Of a stretch of 64,000 nt of DNA, positions 7,521 through 15,852 are shown piece after piece. Every line of letters begins with the position of its first letter. Position 1 is the first letter of the stretch. The stretch is from Labilithrix sp. (GTDB lineage: Bacteria > Myxococcota_A > Polyangia > Polyangiales > Polyangiaceae): positions 1 to 64,000 of the forward strand of contig JAHBWC010000030.1 of assembly GCA_019637225.1 (NCBI GenBank), in the 5' to 3' direction. The notes below the pieces were generated by a model. It was not told where the DNA came from. It saw only the letters and a list, made by a program, of their open reading frames with translations, and made no database searches. The position numbers and the translations under genes are program-made.

Positions 7521-9451
7521 CACTTGTCGTCGACGGCGTGCTGCGGGAGGCGCAGGGTGAAGGTGGCGCCGCGCGAGGTCGACTTCACGGTGATGGTGCC
7601 GCCGTGCTCCTCGGCGATGCGCTTCGTGATCGCGAGGCCGAGGCCCGTTCCGCCCTTCTTGCCGCTCGTGACGAACGACTGGAAGAGGCGATGCTCGATC
7701 TCCTTCGGGATGCCGGGGCCGGTATCGGAGAACGTGATGACGATCGCCGCGACGGCGCTCCGCGTCGCCTTCGAGCGGCTCACCTTGATCGTGAATTTTC
7801 CGCCCTTGTCGGCCATCGCCTCTGCGGCGTTCCGCGCGAGGTTGTGGACGACGCGGAGGATCTTCCCCTCGTCGAAGCGTGCCGTGCCCTTGTCCTGGAG
7901 GTCGATCACGAGCTCGACGCCCACGCGCGCGAGCTGCGTCTGGAGCTGCTCCTTCACGTCGCCGAAGAACTTCGACAGGTACACCTTGCGGACGAGCGTG
8001 TTGCGCTCGCCGCGCGCGAACTCGAGGATGTCGCGCTGCATCGCGCCGATGTGCTCGAACTGCTTGAGCGCCAGCTCGGCGTACTCCTCGCGGAGCGCGC
8101 GCTTGTCCGCGGCCTGCATCATCTGCACGTAGCCGCTGATGACGGTGAGCGGCGTCCGGATGTCGTGGATGACGCCGGAGAGGAGGCGGCCGATCGACGT
8201 GAGCCGCTCCTCGCGCTCGCGCGACTCGCGCGACATCTGGAGGCGGATCGCCGTGGACGCGTTCGCCGCGATGAGGAGGAGGAGCGCGCGGTCCTCCTCG
8301 GTGAACTCCTCGTCGCGCGCGGCGCTGCCGAGGCGCGGCGTCGAGCCGGGGATCTTGCGCTTGTTGAAGAGCGCGATCGCGCCCATCGCGTCGCCGTCCT
8401 CGCCTTCGAGCGGCACCGCGATGCACGCGCGCGTCGGCTCGCCGAGCAGCTCGTCGAACGACGGATCGTGGCTCGGGTGCGACGGAGCGTCGTTGGTGAA
8501 GACGACCTCGCCGCCGTCGATCGCGGCGCCCGTCAGGCCGCTCGCCGACTTCACGGTGTGGAGGTGCAGCGTGTCCTTGCTCTGGAACATCAAGTAGAGC
8601 TGGCCGTTGACGCCGTCGGGCCCCTTCATCGCGAAGGCGCCGGCGTAGGCCTCGCTCGTGCGGAGCGCCTCGCTGAGGACGCCGGTGAAGAGCTCCTCGA
8701 GCGAGGTCGCGCGCCCCATCGCGCTCTCGAGGTCGAAGAGCAGCTTGAGGTCGCGCACGCGGTGCTCGAGCTGCTCCTTGATCTCGAGCAGCTCGGTGTT
8801 CTTCTGCGTGACCGAGAGGAACAGGCGCGAGTTGTCGATGGCGATCGCCGCCTGCGTGGAGAGCGCGGCGAGGATGATCGCGTCGTGATCGCTGAACGGC
8901 CCGGTCTTCTTGTTGAGGACCTGCACGACGCCGATCGTCCGCCCGAGGTGGTTCTTCATCGGGACGGCGAGGATCGATCGGGTCCGGTAGCCCGAGGTGA
9001 GATCGAGCTCGGCGTTGAAGCGCGGGTCCTTGTACGGATCGTTGACGAGGAGCGTCTTGCTGGTCTGCGCGACGAGCCCGGCGATGCCCTGGCCCACCTT
9101 GAGGCGGATCTGACGGACCTCGTCGCCCTGCACGATCCGCGAGACGAGCTCGTTCCTCCGGTCGTCGAGGAGGTAGAGCGTGGCGCGATCGGCCTCGACG
9201 GCGTCGATGATCTTCTCGAGGATGAGCTCGAGGAGCTGCTCGAGATCGAGCGTGGTGCCGAGCGCGATGCCGACCTCACGGAGGGCGATGCCGATGCGGC
9301 GCTCACGGGCGAGCTCCTCGTCGACGTCCTTGAGCTTCTGCTCGAGCAGACCGACGCGCACGTCCAGCTCACGTGAGCTGGGTCGCCGAGGAGGCGACCA
9401 GGCCGCCTCTCCGCTCGCGGGCGGGGACGGACGCGTCGATTTGAGTGCCAC
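7520..9451 (-). CDS. Cytoplasmic GAF-domain sensor histidine kinase
   Basis: 643 residues without membrane segments. A short coiled coil (about 30-55) leads into a first GAF domain (about 55-205), a linker helix and a second, weaker GAF-like domain (about 235-400). The dimerisation/phosphoacceptor region has H429 in VIHDIRTPLT, followed by the ATPase domain with N541 in RNAAEAM, DTGPGI and GGTGLGLAI. No receiver domain or partner regulator is adjacent. The start is GTG 9451 with TAGAAT exactly six bases upstream, suggesting leaderless expression. The stop overlaps the start of the L,D-transpeptidase, which hints that the kinase responds to, or controls, cell-wall state. Confidence 0.88.
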   Translation of the reverse strand: MALKSTRPSPPASGEAAWSPPRRPSSRELDVRVGLLEQKLKDVDEELARERRIGIALREVGIALGTTLDLEQLLELILEKIIDAVEADRATLYLLDDRRNELVSRIVQGDEVRQIRLKVGQGIAGLVAQTSKTLLVNDPYKDPRFNAELDLTSGYRTRSILAVPMKNHLGRTIGVVQVLNKKTGPFSDHDAIILAALSTQAAIAIDNSRLFLSVTQKNTELLEIKEQLEHRVRDLKLLFDLESAMGRATSLEELFTGVLSEALRTSEAYAGAFAMKGPDGVNGQLYLMFQSKDTLHLHTVKSASGLTGAAIDGGEVVFTNDAPSHPSHDPSFDELLGEPTRACIAVPLEGEDGDAMGAIALFNKRKIPGSTPRLGSAARDEEFTEEDRALLLLIAANASTAIRLQMSRESREREERLTSIGRLLSGVIHDIRTPLTVISGYVQMMQAADKRALREEYAELALKQFEHIGAMQRDILEFARGERNTLVRKVYLSKFFGDVKEQLQTQLARVGVELVIDLQDKGTARFDEGKILRVVHNLARNAAEAMADKGGKFTIKVSRSKATRSAVAAIVITFSDTGPGIPKEIEHRLFQSFVTSGKKGGTGLGLAITKRIAEEHGGTITVKSTSRGATFTLRLPQHAVDDK

Positions 9452-9457
9452 GCTCGA

Positions 9458-9463
9458 ATTCTA
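9458..9463 (-). promoter_or_regulatory. -10-like box for a leaderless histidine kinase transcript
   Basis: TAGAAT stands exactly six bases before GTG 9451, and no Shine-Dalgarno sequence is visible. Confidence 0.45.
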
Positions 9464-9686
9464 GACGGACTTTCCGCCGTTCGGACCCCTGTTCGACCAC
9501 GCGCCGGCCGGCGACCGCGCTGCCCCGCCCGCCGTGCCCCAGTCGTCTTCTCGCTTGATTTGTCGGCGGCGGGGGTGTTCGGGGGATGCCGCACCGCATC
9601 GGAAAAGTGCTATGCCGGGTCCGCCCTATCTCTGCCCGACGCATGCGCGAGACCGCCATGGAAGGGCCCGTTCGACAGGCGATCCG

Positions 9687-10406
9687 ATGCCCAGAACACT
9701 CATCGTCACTCCCACGTACAACGAGAAAGACAACCTGCCGCGCTTCATCGACGCGGTGCGTTCGGCGTGGGCGGACGCCGATCTCCTGGTGGTCGACGAC
9801 GCCTCACCCGACGGCACCGGGGCCCTCGCCGACGCGATCGCGGCCAAGGACGATCACGTCAAGGTGATGCATCGCCCCGGCAAGCTCGGGCTGGGCACCG
9901 CCTACACGCAGGCGTTCAAGCGCGGGCTCGGCGAAGGCTACGACCGCTTCTTCGAGATGGACGCCGACCTCTCGCACGACGTGAGGTACCTGCCCGACTT
10001 CATCGCCGCGCTCGACGACGGCGCCGACGTCGTGATCGGCTCGCGCAACATCCCGGGCGGCGGCGTCGAGGGTTGGGGCCTCGGACGCCACGTCATCTCG
10101 AAGGGCGGCTCGCTCTACTCGCGCACGATCCTCGGCCTCGGCGTCAAGGACCTCACCAGCGGCTACAAGGCGTTCACGCGGCGCGCGCTCGAAGCAATCG
10201 ACATCGAGACGGTGCACTCGAACGGCTACTCGTTCCAGATCGAGATGACCTACCGCGCGCTCCGCAAGGGCATGCGCGTCAAGGAAGTCCCGATCGTCTT
10301 CGTGGATCGAACCGCGGGGCGCTCGAAGATGAGCCGGCGGATCTTCGTCGAGGCGATCGGCGTCGTCTGGAAGCTGCGCGCCGAGGCGATCGTCGGCAAG
10401 ATCTGA
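9687..10406 (+). CDS. Polyprenol-phosphate mannosyltransferase-like GT2 enzyme
   Basis: 239 residues that make up one GT2 catalytic domain with no membrane anchor. Visible motifs are PTYNEKDNL near the N-terminus, VVDDASPDGTG, and the metal-binding FEMDADLSHD. SGYKAFTRRALE and RTAGRSKMS are close to those of dolichol/polyprenol monophosphomannose synthases. The enzyme would load mannose from GDP-mannose onto polyprenyl phosphate at the inner membrane, for later transfer to glycoproteins or glycolipids. ATG 9687 is chosen because the family begins immediately with the nucleotide-binding strand (RTLIVTPTYNE). A longer upstream open frame has no family match. Confidence 0.85.
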   Translation: MPRTLIVTPTYNEKDNLPRFIDAVRSAWADADLLVVDDASPDGTGALADAIAAKDDHVKVMHRPGKLGLGTAYTQAFKRGLGEGYDRFFEMDADLSHDVRYLPDFIAALDDGADVVIGSRNIPGGGVEGWGLGRHVISKGGSLYSRTILGLGVKDLTSGYKAFTRRALEAIDIETVHSNGYSFQIEMTYRALRKGMRVKEVPIVFVDRTAGRSKMSRRIFVEAIGVVWKLRAEAIVGKI

Positions 10407-10433
10407 CGCGCCGGCGCGTCGCGACCGGCGACT

Positions 10434-12167
10434 CTACGAGCCGTCGCGCGGCGGCTCGGGCGGCCCGTCGGTCTCGGGCGCCGCGGTCGCGTCGGCGGCA
10501 CGCGGAGGGCTGGGCGGCTCGGCGTCCGCCGGCGGAAGCGCCGCGGTCGGTGAGAGCGGGAGCGGCCGCGTCGGCGTCGACGGCAAGGCCGTCGGCGAGA
10601 GCGGCTGCGGGGGCGTCGGCGTCGACGACAGCGGAAGCGACGCGGGAGAGAGCGGCTGCGGCGGCGTCGGCGTCGACGACAGCGGAAGCGACGACGGCGG
10701 CTGCGAAGGCGTCGATGGCGGCTGCGACAGCGGCGCGGGCGTCGAGAACGGGAGCGCGGGCGTGGGCGTCGGGGACAGCGGAAGCGACGCCGGCGCCGCG
10801 ATCGGAGCCAGCGGTCCCGGGGGCGTCGGCGTCGACGAGAGCGGCAACGACGACGGTGGCGACGACGGCCGCGAGACCGGCGAGACGGACGACACGGGCG
10901 GCGACACCGGCGACACCGACGACGGCACCGGCGACACCGACGACGGCACCGGCAACCGCACCGGCGACGGCGGAACGGCCGCGGCTCCACCCGCGGGGGC
11001 CGAGCCGCGACGGCGGCGCGCAAGGACCCACGCGACCGCGGCGCCCGCCGCGACGAAGGGAGCGATCACGAGCGACCAGCCGCTGCCCTCGGCAGCAGGG
11101 CGCGCGGTCACCAGAGGCGCGGCGCTGGCCGACGCGTCGAGGTCGGCGGCGGGCGGCGGCGGTGGCTCCGCGCTCGCGAGCGCGATCGGCGACGCGAGCG
11201 CGAAGTCGTTCGCGGGGATCGCCTCGGCGCCCGGAGCGAGGACGCCGTCGTCTTCGACCGCGATGCGGAATCCGTTGTCGGCGTTGCGGCTCCCCGGCGG
11301 GTTGCGGTGGCGCGCTGCGCTCCGTCCGCGCTTGGGATCGCGAAGCCAGGAGCCGCCCCGGAGGACGCGGCGCTCGGGATCGTTCCCGCTGCGCGCAGTG
11401 TTCTCGGGATCGAGCACGTCGCCCGGCGAGTACGGCGCGTAGACGTCGCGGCACCACTCGTAGACGTTGCCGCCCATGTCGAACAGCCCGAACGCGTTCG
11501 GCAGCTTCTGGCCGATCGGATGCGTGGTGCTCGTCGCGTTGGGCTTGAACCAGCCGAGCGCGAGGGCCTCGTCCTCTCGGGTCGCACCGTACCACGGGGT
11601 CGTCGTCCCGGCCCGGGCGGCGTACTCCCACTCGGCCTCGGTCGGCAGTCGCACCCGACGACCGCTCTTTCGCGAGGCCCACGCGACGAACGCGTTCGCG
11701 TCTCCGAACGTGATGAGCGCCACCGGATCCTCGTCACGCTGCGGGAAGCCGGGATGACGCCAGGTGAAGTCCTTCTTCTGGACGAGCGCCTTGCCGTCCC
11801 AGCCGAACCCGCCGTTCTGTCCCTTCTCCGCGTCGGTGACGAAGCGCGTCTCGGTGACGAAGCGCGAGAACTGCGCGCGGGTGACCGGGAACTTCCCGAG
11901 CCAGAACGCGCGCGAGATGGTGACGTCGCGCAGCGACTCGTCCGACTCGCGTCCCGGCTCCGTCGCGGGCGATCCCTGCCGGAACGTCCCGCTCGGGATG
12001 CGCCGGAGCTCGACCAGCGCGCCGCCGAGGTCGAGCGTGTAGTCGTCCTCGGAGCCGGCTCGCGCCTCGCCCGGCCAACCGAGCAGGACGAAGAGCGCAG
12101 CGGCGGCGCTCGGCCAACCCACGAACGGTCGGCGCGCCCGGCCGAGGCCTCGACGCTCACGCGGCAT
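10434..12167 (-). CDS. FGE-sulfatase (SUMF1) domain protein with membrane anchor and Ser/Pro-rich tail
   Basis: 577 residues. After a signal peptide (about 1-38) comes a SUMF1/FGE fold (about 45-290) with LPTEAEWEYAARAG, GLFDMGGNVYEWCRDVY and RVLRGGSW. True formylglycine-generating enzymes have two catalytic Cys after GGSW; here the stretch reads SWLRDPKRGRSAARHR with none, so it is probably a binding or scaffold version. A single membrane segment (about 345-365) precedes a 200-residue tail of Pro, Ser and Thr with repeats of the type LPLSSTPTPP. The repeats are also visible in the DNA, at 10605-10700. ATG 12167 is preferred for its signal peptide. Confidence 0.75.
   Translation of the reverse strand: MPRERRGLGRARRPFVGWPSAAAALFVLLGWPGEARAGSEDDYTLDLGGALVELRRIPSGTFRQGSPATEPGRESDESLRDVTISRAFWLGKFPVTRAQFSRFVTETRFVTDAEKGQNGGFGWDGKALVQKKDFTWRHPGFPQRDEDPVALITFGDANAFVAWASRKSGRRVRLPTEAEWEYAARAGTTTPWYGATREDEALALGWFKPNATSTTHPIGQKLPNAFGLFDMGGNVYEWCRDVYAPYSPGDVLDPENTARSGNDPERRVLRGGSWLRDPKRGRSAARHRNPPGSRNADNGFRIAVEDDGVLAPGAEAIPANDFALASPIALASAEPPPPPAADLDASASAAPLVTARPAAEGSGWSLVIAPFVAAGAAVAWVLARRRRGSAPAGGAAAVPPSPVRLPVPSSVSPVPSSVSPVSPPVSSVSPVSRPSSPPSSLPLSSTPTPPGPLAPIAAPASLPLSPTPTPALPFSTPAPLSQPPSTPSQPPSSLPLSSTPTPPQPLSPASLPLSSTPTPPQPLSPTALPSTPTRPLPLSPTAALPPADAEPPSPPRAADATAAPETDGPPEPPRDGS
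10590..10830. repeat. Internal degenerate tandem repeats in the FGE-like gene
   Basis: Units beginning GGCGTCGGCGTCGACGA and continuing with CAGCGGAAGCGACG recur at about 10615 and 10673, with partial copies at 10591, 10763 and 10821. They encode the repeated Ser/Thr/Pro tail and probably vary in number between strains. Confidence 0.6.
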
Positions 12168-12241
12168 CTCACGTCTTCTACACCAGCGGACGCGCCCGCC
12201 CAAGCCGGCACGGCGGACTGTTGGCCCATCCGGAAGCGGCG

Positions 12242-12247
12242 TATGCT
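12242..12247 (+). promoter_or_regulatory. -10-like box for a leaderless TerB-like transcript
   Basis: TATGCT lies exactly six bases before ATG 12254, with no Shine-Dalgarno sequence in between. Confidence 0.45.
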
Positions 12248-12253
12248 CCGCCC

Positions 12254-12724
12254 ATGAGCAAGGGCAAGAAACTCTCTCTCGAGGACCACGCCGACAAGAT
12301 CCGCGAGGAGCTCAAGGTCCCGCGCCAGGAAGAGCTGTTCAAGGCTGCGGTCGAGGCGGGCTACCTGACCGCGCGCGCCGACGGCGGCGTCGACGACACC
12401 GAGCGCGACGTGCTCGTGAGGGCGGTCGAGCTCCTGAGCCAGGGCCTCGTGCTCGAGTGGGAGACGGAGAGCCTCCTCGACGAGTGCAAGAAGCTCGCGG
12501 ACGACGAGGGAGTCGACGGACGGGCCGCGAAGGTCGGCGCCACGCTGAAGGAGCTCGGTCAGCCCGAGGCCGGGCTGTTCGTGGCGGCCCTCGTCGCGCG
12601 CGCGACCAAGGGCGTCGAGAAGTCCGAAGCAGAGCTGCTCAAGGCGATCGGCAAGAGCGCGGGCGTCGGCACCGACAAGGTCCGCGACATCGTCAAGCGC
12701 GCGACGTCGCTCGCGGGCGACTGA
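12254..12724 (+). CDS. TerB-like helical protein
   Basis: 156 residues, soluble and mostly alpha-helical. The part LFKAAVEAGYLTARADGGVDDTERDVLVRAVELLS resembles the TerB/TerB-like fold, with its acidic DGxxDxxE loop thought to bind metal. In myxobacteria such proteins often stand alone, and their role is unknown. ATG 12254 is chosen over the in-frame TTG 12221 because of the leaderless-type box just before it. The following gene is convergent and ends ten bases away. Confidence 0.65.
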   Translation: MSKGKKLSLEDHADKIREELKVPRQEELFKAAVEAGYLTARADGGVDDTERDVLVRAVELLSQGLVLEWETESLLDECKKLADDEGVDGRAAKVGATLKELGQPEAGLFVAALVARATKGVEKSEAELLKAIGKSAGVGTDKVRDIVKRATSLAGD

Positions 12725-12733
12725 CGCCGCCCG

Positions 12734-13603
12734 TCAGAACGAAGCGCCGACGCCGCTCGCGCCGAACACGAAGCGCGGGCGAGTCGACGCGGCCGCCCTC
12801 GTGTCCCGCGCGAAGTAGGTGACGGCCGCAGCGCCGAGGGCGAGGATGCCGAAGCCGGCGAGCACGTCGCCGGCGAGGAAGAACGGCCGCACGTCGTCGA
12901 TCTGCTCGCGGGTGCAGCCCGGCTTGCAGTCGTCGAGGTCGCTCCGCTTCGAGGCGCCAACGAGGCCGACGGTCGCGCCGGCGACGACCAGCCCGGCGCC
13001 GATGCTCCCGAGGACGAGCGTGACCGTCGGGATCCGCCCCACCGGCGTCGTCACGCCGGTCTTGCCGCACGTCACCTCGTCGCTCGCGAAGTCGACGTCG
13101 ATGTCGCGACGCTCGCCGGGCGCGAAGTTGATGGACTGCGCCTTCGTCTGCCCGCTCGCCGGATCGGTCACCTTCACGACGTGAACGCCGGGATCGACGA
13201 GGAGCGCGTCGGCGCGCGGATCCTTGCGCGTGGCGCCGTCGACCTCGAGCTTCGCGTCCGTCCGCGCGCACCCGTCGCCTCCGCGGACGCGGACGACGAG
13301 GCTCGGGAGCTTCGGACGAAGGTCGGTCACCCACCGGGCGCACTCGTCCTTGAGCAGCGCGGGGCACGACGATCTCGCGCAGCGCTCCGCCGACGCGAGC
13401 GCGCCGATCAGCTCCGACTTCTGCTGCTGCCGCTGCGTCTGCTCATAGGCCGCCGCGCATTCGCGCGTCTCGTCGGCCCGCGCCGGCGTGCTGTCGGCGG
13501 AGGCTCCGCGCGGCGCCACGAGCAGCGATGCGGCGACCGCGAGACCGAGCGGGAGCGCGCGCGACATGATCGCTCGCGAGAATACACGAGAGCGTCTCGT
13601 CAT
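12734..13603 (-). CDS. PEGA-like domain membrane protein, last gene of the kinase operon
   Basis: 289 residues. A signal sequence is followed by a Cys-containing helical region (about 35-100), a beta-rich PEGA-like part (about 105-185: VVRVRGG, ALLVDPGVHVVKVTDP, FAPGERRDIDVDF) and two hydrophobic segments (about 205-230 and 250-275). PEGA proteins often sit beside bacterial Ser/Thr kinases in myxobacteria. The ATG at 13603 overlaps the upstream stop as ATGA, which favours it, though an in-frame ATG at 13567 gives a neater signal peptide. The third gene of an overlapping cluster, it may act in the same surface complex as the kinase. Confidence 0.65.
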   Translation of the reverse strand: MTRRSRVFSRAIMSRALPLGLAVAASLLVAPRGASADSTPARADETRECAAAYEQTQRQQQKSELIGALASAERCARSSCPALLKDECARWVTDLRPKLPSLVVRVRGGDGCARTDAKLEVDGATRKDPRADALLVDPGVHVVKVTDPASGQTKAQSINFAPGERRDIDVDFASDEVTCGKTGVTTPVGRIPTVTLVLGSIGAGLVVAGATVGLVGASKRSDLDDCKPGCTREQIDDVRPFFLAGDVLAGFGILALGAAAVTYFARDTRAAASTRPRFVFGASGVGASF

Positions 13604-14310
13604 TGCTCGAAGCAGTAGAGGTGCGCCTCCGAGGCGCAAGGCACTGCGCACGCCGCGGTCCATCCCCCACGATCGCTGCCAGCGAGGACGCCGACGCGAC
13701 CGAGGCCCTGGGAGTTCGAGGTCCAGCCGGAGCAGCTCTGCTGGTCGACGGCTCCCCCGTTCGGGTTCGTGTTCGACCACACGACCGCGCCGCTCGGGCA
13801 GCCGGGCCCCGCCGCCGGGCCGTCGATGGGCACCTCGACCCCACGCTCGGTCATCCGGATCGGGACGCGCGGACCGCTGTCGGCGAGCTCGGCGTAGCTC
13901 GTGGCGACCACGGTCTCGTCCGCGAGCACGAGCTGGGGCCCCGCGTTGGCGACGAAGTCGGCGAACCGCGTCGACGGCGACGCCGTGTCGTCGCTGAGCC
14001 AGGCCTTGAACGTGCGGCCGCTGAAGCCCGCGCGCTCGGCGAGCACCTGGCAGCGGGCGTCCACGTCGGCGAGACCGCCGAGGTACGCGGTGAAGCGATC
14101 GGCGGTGACGAACACGAGCTTCGGCGGCGGTGGTCCGGCGTCGACGGTCGCCTCCACGGGCACGACCACGTCGGCGACGTCGGTGACGCCTGCGTCTTCG
14201 ACCGGCGCCGGCGGGCCGTAGCCGTCGAGCCCGAAGACCGCGAAGCATCCGGCCGTCGACGCGGCCAAGACGAGCGTGAACACGACGGCGGAGGGAGTCT
14301 TGTTCGTCAC
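13600..14310 (-). CDS. DUF1554-type lipoprotein
   Basis: 236 residues starting at a GTG that overlaps the stop of the kinase gene (GTGA). The signal peptide ends in the lipobox-like STAGC. From about residue 64 on, the pattern LVFVTADRFTAYLGGLADVDARCQ...RTFKAWLSDDTASPSTRF matches the DUF1554 family, a lectin-like extracellular module best known from Leptospira, with a C-terminal Cys-rich half ending HLYCFEQ. It would be displayed on the cell surface. Coupling to a transmembrane Ser/Thr kinase suggests a sensor-like or target role, which is inference. Confidence 0.7.
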   Translation of the reverse strand: MTNKTPSAVVFTLVLAASTAGCFAVFGLDGYGPPAPVEDAGVTDVADVVVPVEATVDAGPPPPKLVFVTADRFTAYLGGLADVDARCQVLAERAGFSGRTFKAWLSDDTASPSTRFADFVANAGPQLVLADETVVATSYAELADSGPRVPIRMTERGVEVPIDGPAAGPGCPSGAVVWSNTNPNGGAVDQQSCSGWTSNSQGLGRVGVLAGSDRGGWTAACAVPCASEAHLYCFEQ

Positions 14311-15755
14311 TTGAGGCAATGGAGCTTCGGGATGCGCACGCCCTTCGCGTCGACGACGAAGGGCTGAGCGCAGTCGTCGACGGGCTTCTTCCGGCGAACC
14401 GAGCCGGCGGGCGGCGGCGCATGCGTGGCGGTCGGCGCCGCGGCGGGCGGCGGCTCCGGATCGAGCTCCGCGACGGGCTCGGCGGTCGGCTCGTCGAGGG
14501 TCGGCGCGGGCGCCGGCGGCGCCGGCGGCGCCTGGATGACGGTGCTCGGCGGCTCGACGGCGGCGCTCGACGCCGAGCTCGCCGCCTCGTCGGCCGGCCG
14601 CGATCTCCGCCACGAGAGCGCGACGACGATGACGAGCAGCGCGACGGCCAAGCCGCTGCCGATCGCCGCGACGAGCTTCACCCGATCGCGACGCTCCTGC
14701 CCGATCGAGACGGGCGCGTCGTCGCGCGGCGGCATCATCGCGATCCCGGCCTCTCCGGTGGTCGGCGCCTCGTCGACCGGGCCCGTCGGGATCGGCTGAC
14801 CGCCGAGCTCTTCGAGCGAGAGCAGCGGCAGGCTCGGACTCGAGCCGACGACGTTGGCGAGCTTGCCCGAGGTGCTCGTGCGCACGAACGCGTCGAGGGC
14901 CGCGCTGAGCTCGCCGCCGTCGGCGTAGCGCTCGGGCGCGCTCTTCTTCATGCACCGGCGAACGATCTCGTCGATCTCCGTCGGCAGGTCGGGGAGGATC
15001 TCCCGGAGCGGACGCGGCTCCTGGCGCGTCGTCGCGAGCATCAGCGCGATCGCGTTGTCGCCCCGGAAAGGCCGGATGTTGGCGAGCATCTCGTAGTAGA
15101 CGACGCCGAACGAGAAGATGTCCGTCCGCGCGTCGACGGGACGTCCGTGCGCCTGCTCCGGGCTCACGTAGCCGGGCGTGCCCCACATGTCGCCGCGCGA
15201 CGTGTCCGTCGAGGTGTGCTCGGGACTCGGTGCTCCAGGCTCCGCCCCCTGCGGTCCTTGCGGCTTCTGTCGGGCGAGCCCGAAGTCGAGCACCTTGGCG
15301 AGGATGACGTCGGGAGAAGGCGTCGTGATGAAGACGTTCTCCGGCTTGATGTCGCGGTGCGTGACGCCGGCGGCGTGCGCACGCGCCAGCGCGCGCGCGA
15401 CGTCACGGGCGATCGCGGTCGCCTCCTCGACGCCGATCTTCCGCTGCTTCAGGATCCTCCGCAGCGACGAGCCCTCGAGCAGCTCCATCACGATGTAGAG
15501 GCGTCCGTCGAGCTCGTCGACCTCGTAGACCGTCGCGATGTTCGGGTGTTGCAGCTTGGCCGCGAGCCGCGCCTCGCGCATGAGCCGCTTCTTCTGGAGC
15601 GCGGCGTCGCCGTCCTCGATGAGGACCTTCAGCGCGACGTCGCGCTCGAGCTTCTCGTCGAACGCCGCGTAGACGGCGCCCATCCCGCCTCTGCCGAGGA
15701 GGCGATCCACCCGAAAGCGCCCGAGCGTGCTCCCGACGAGGGAGGAAGACCCCAC
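14307..15755 (-). CDS. Transmembrane Ser/Thr protein kinase (PknB type)
   Basis: 482 residues. The N-terminal kinase domain has the glycine loop GRGGMGAVY (21-29), Lys43, the catalytic HRDIKPEN, DFGLA, the activation segment GTPGYVSPEQ and RTDIFSFGVVYYEML. A juxtamembrane linker leads to one membrane helix (about 365-385), and a Pro/Ala/Glu-rich outer tail ends in a short Cys-containing piece (DDCAQPF...LHCLK). All key residues are present, so it should be active. Start GTG 15755 has TAGACT exactly six bases upstream. The stop overlaps the next gene by four bases, so kinase, DUF1554 lipoprotein and PEGA-like protein form one coupled operon. Confidence 0.9.
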   Translation of the reverse strand: MGSSSLVGSTLGRFRVDRLLGRGGMGAVYAAFDEKLERDVALKVLIEDGDAALQKKRLMREARLAAKLQHPNIATVYEVDELDGRLYIVMELLEGSSLRRILKQRKIGVEEATAIARDVARALARAHAAGVTHRDIKPENVFITTPSPDVILAKVLDFGLARQKPQGPQGAEPGAPSPEHTSTDTSRGDMWGTPGYVSPEQAHGRPVDARTDIFSFGVVYYEMLANIRPFRGDNAIALMLATTRQEPRPLREILPDLPTEIDEIVRRCMKKSAPERYADGGELSAALDAFVRTSTSGKLANVVGSSPSLPLLSLEELGGQPIPTGPVDEAPTTGEAGIAMMPPRDDAPVSIGQERRDRVKLVAAIGSGLAVALLVIVVALSWRRSRPADEAASSASSAAVEPPSTVIQAPPAPPAPAPTLDEPTAEPVAELDPEPPPAAAPTATHAPPPAGSVRRKKPVDDCAQPFVVDAKGVRIPKLHCLK

Positions 15756-15761
15756 CCCTCG

Positions 15762-15767
15762 AGTCTA
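15762..15767 (-). promoter_or_regulatory. -10-like box for a leaderless kinase operon transcript
   Basis: TAGACT lies exactly six bases before GTG 15755. Confidence 0.4.
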
Positions 15768-15852
15768 GCTCCTACGCCGGAAGCTCCGCCATCGTTCGGG
15801 GAGCGCCTCCGCCCGCGGATTTCTGAAATCTCGCGGGGCGCAGCGAGGTCGC

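Noticed and set aside
4183..8132. Very long open frames on the strand opposite to, or in other frames of, ubiB, the L,D-transpeptidase and the kinase
   Set aside because: Over 1000 codons each, but Arg/Ala/Gly-rich without family motifs. They are shadows caused by high GC.
12734..14422. Continuous frame joining two genes of the kinase operon
   Set aside because: Only the part from 13603 has a signal peptide and family likeness; the rest reads through another gene's frame.
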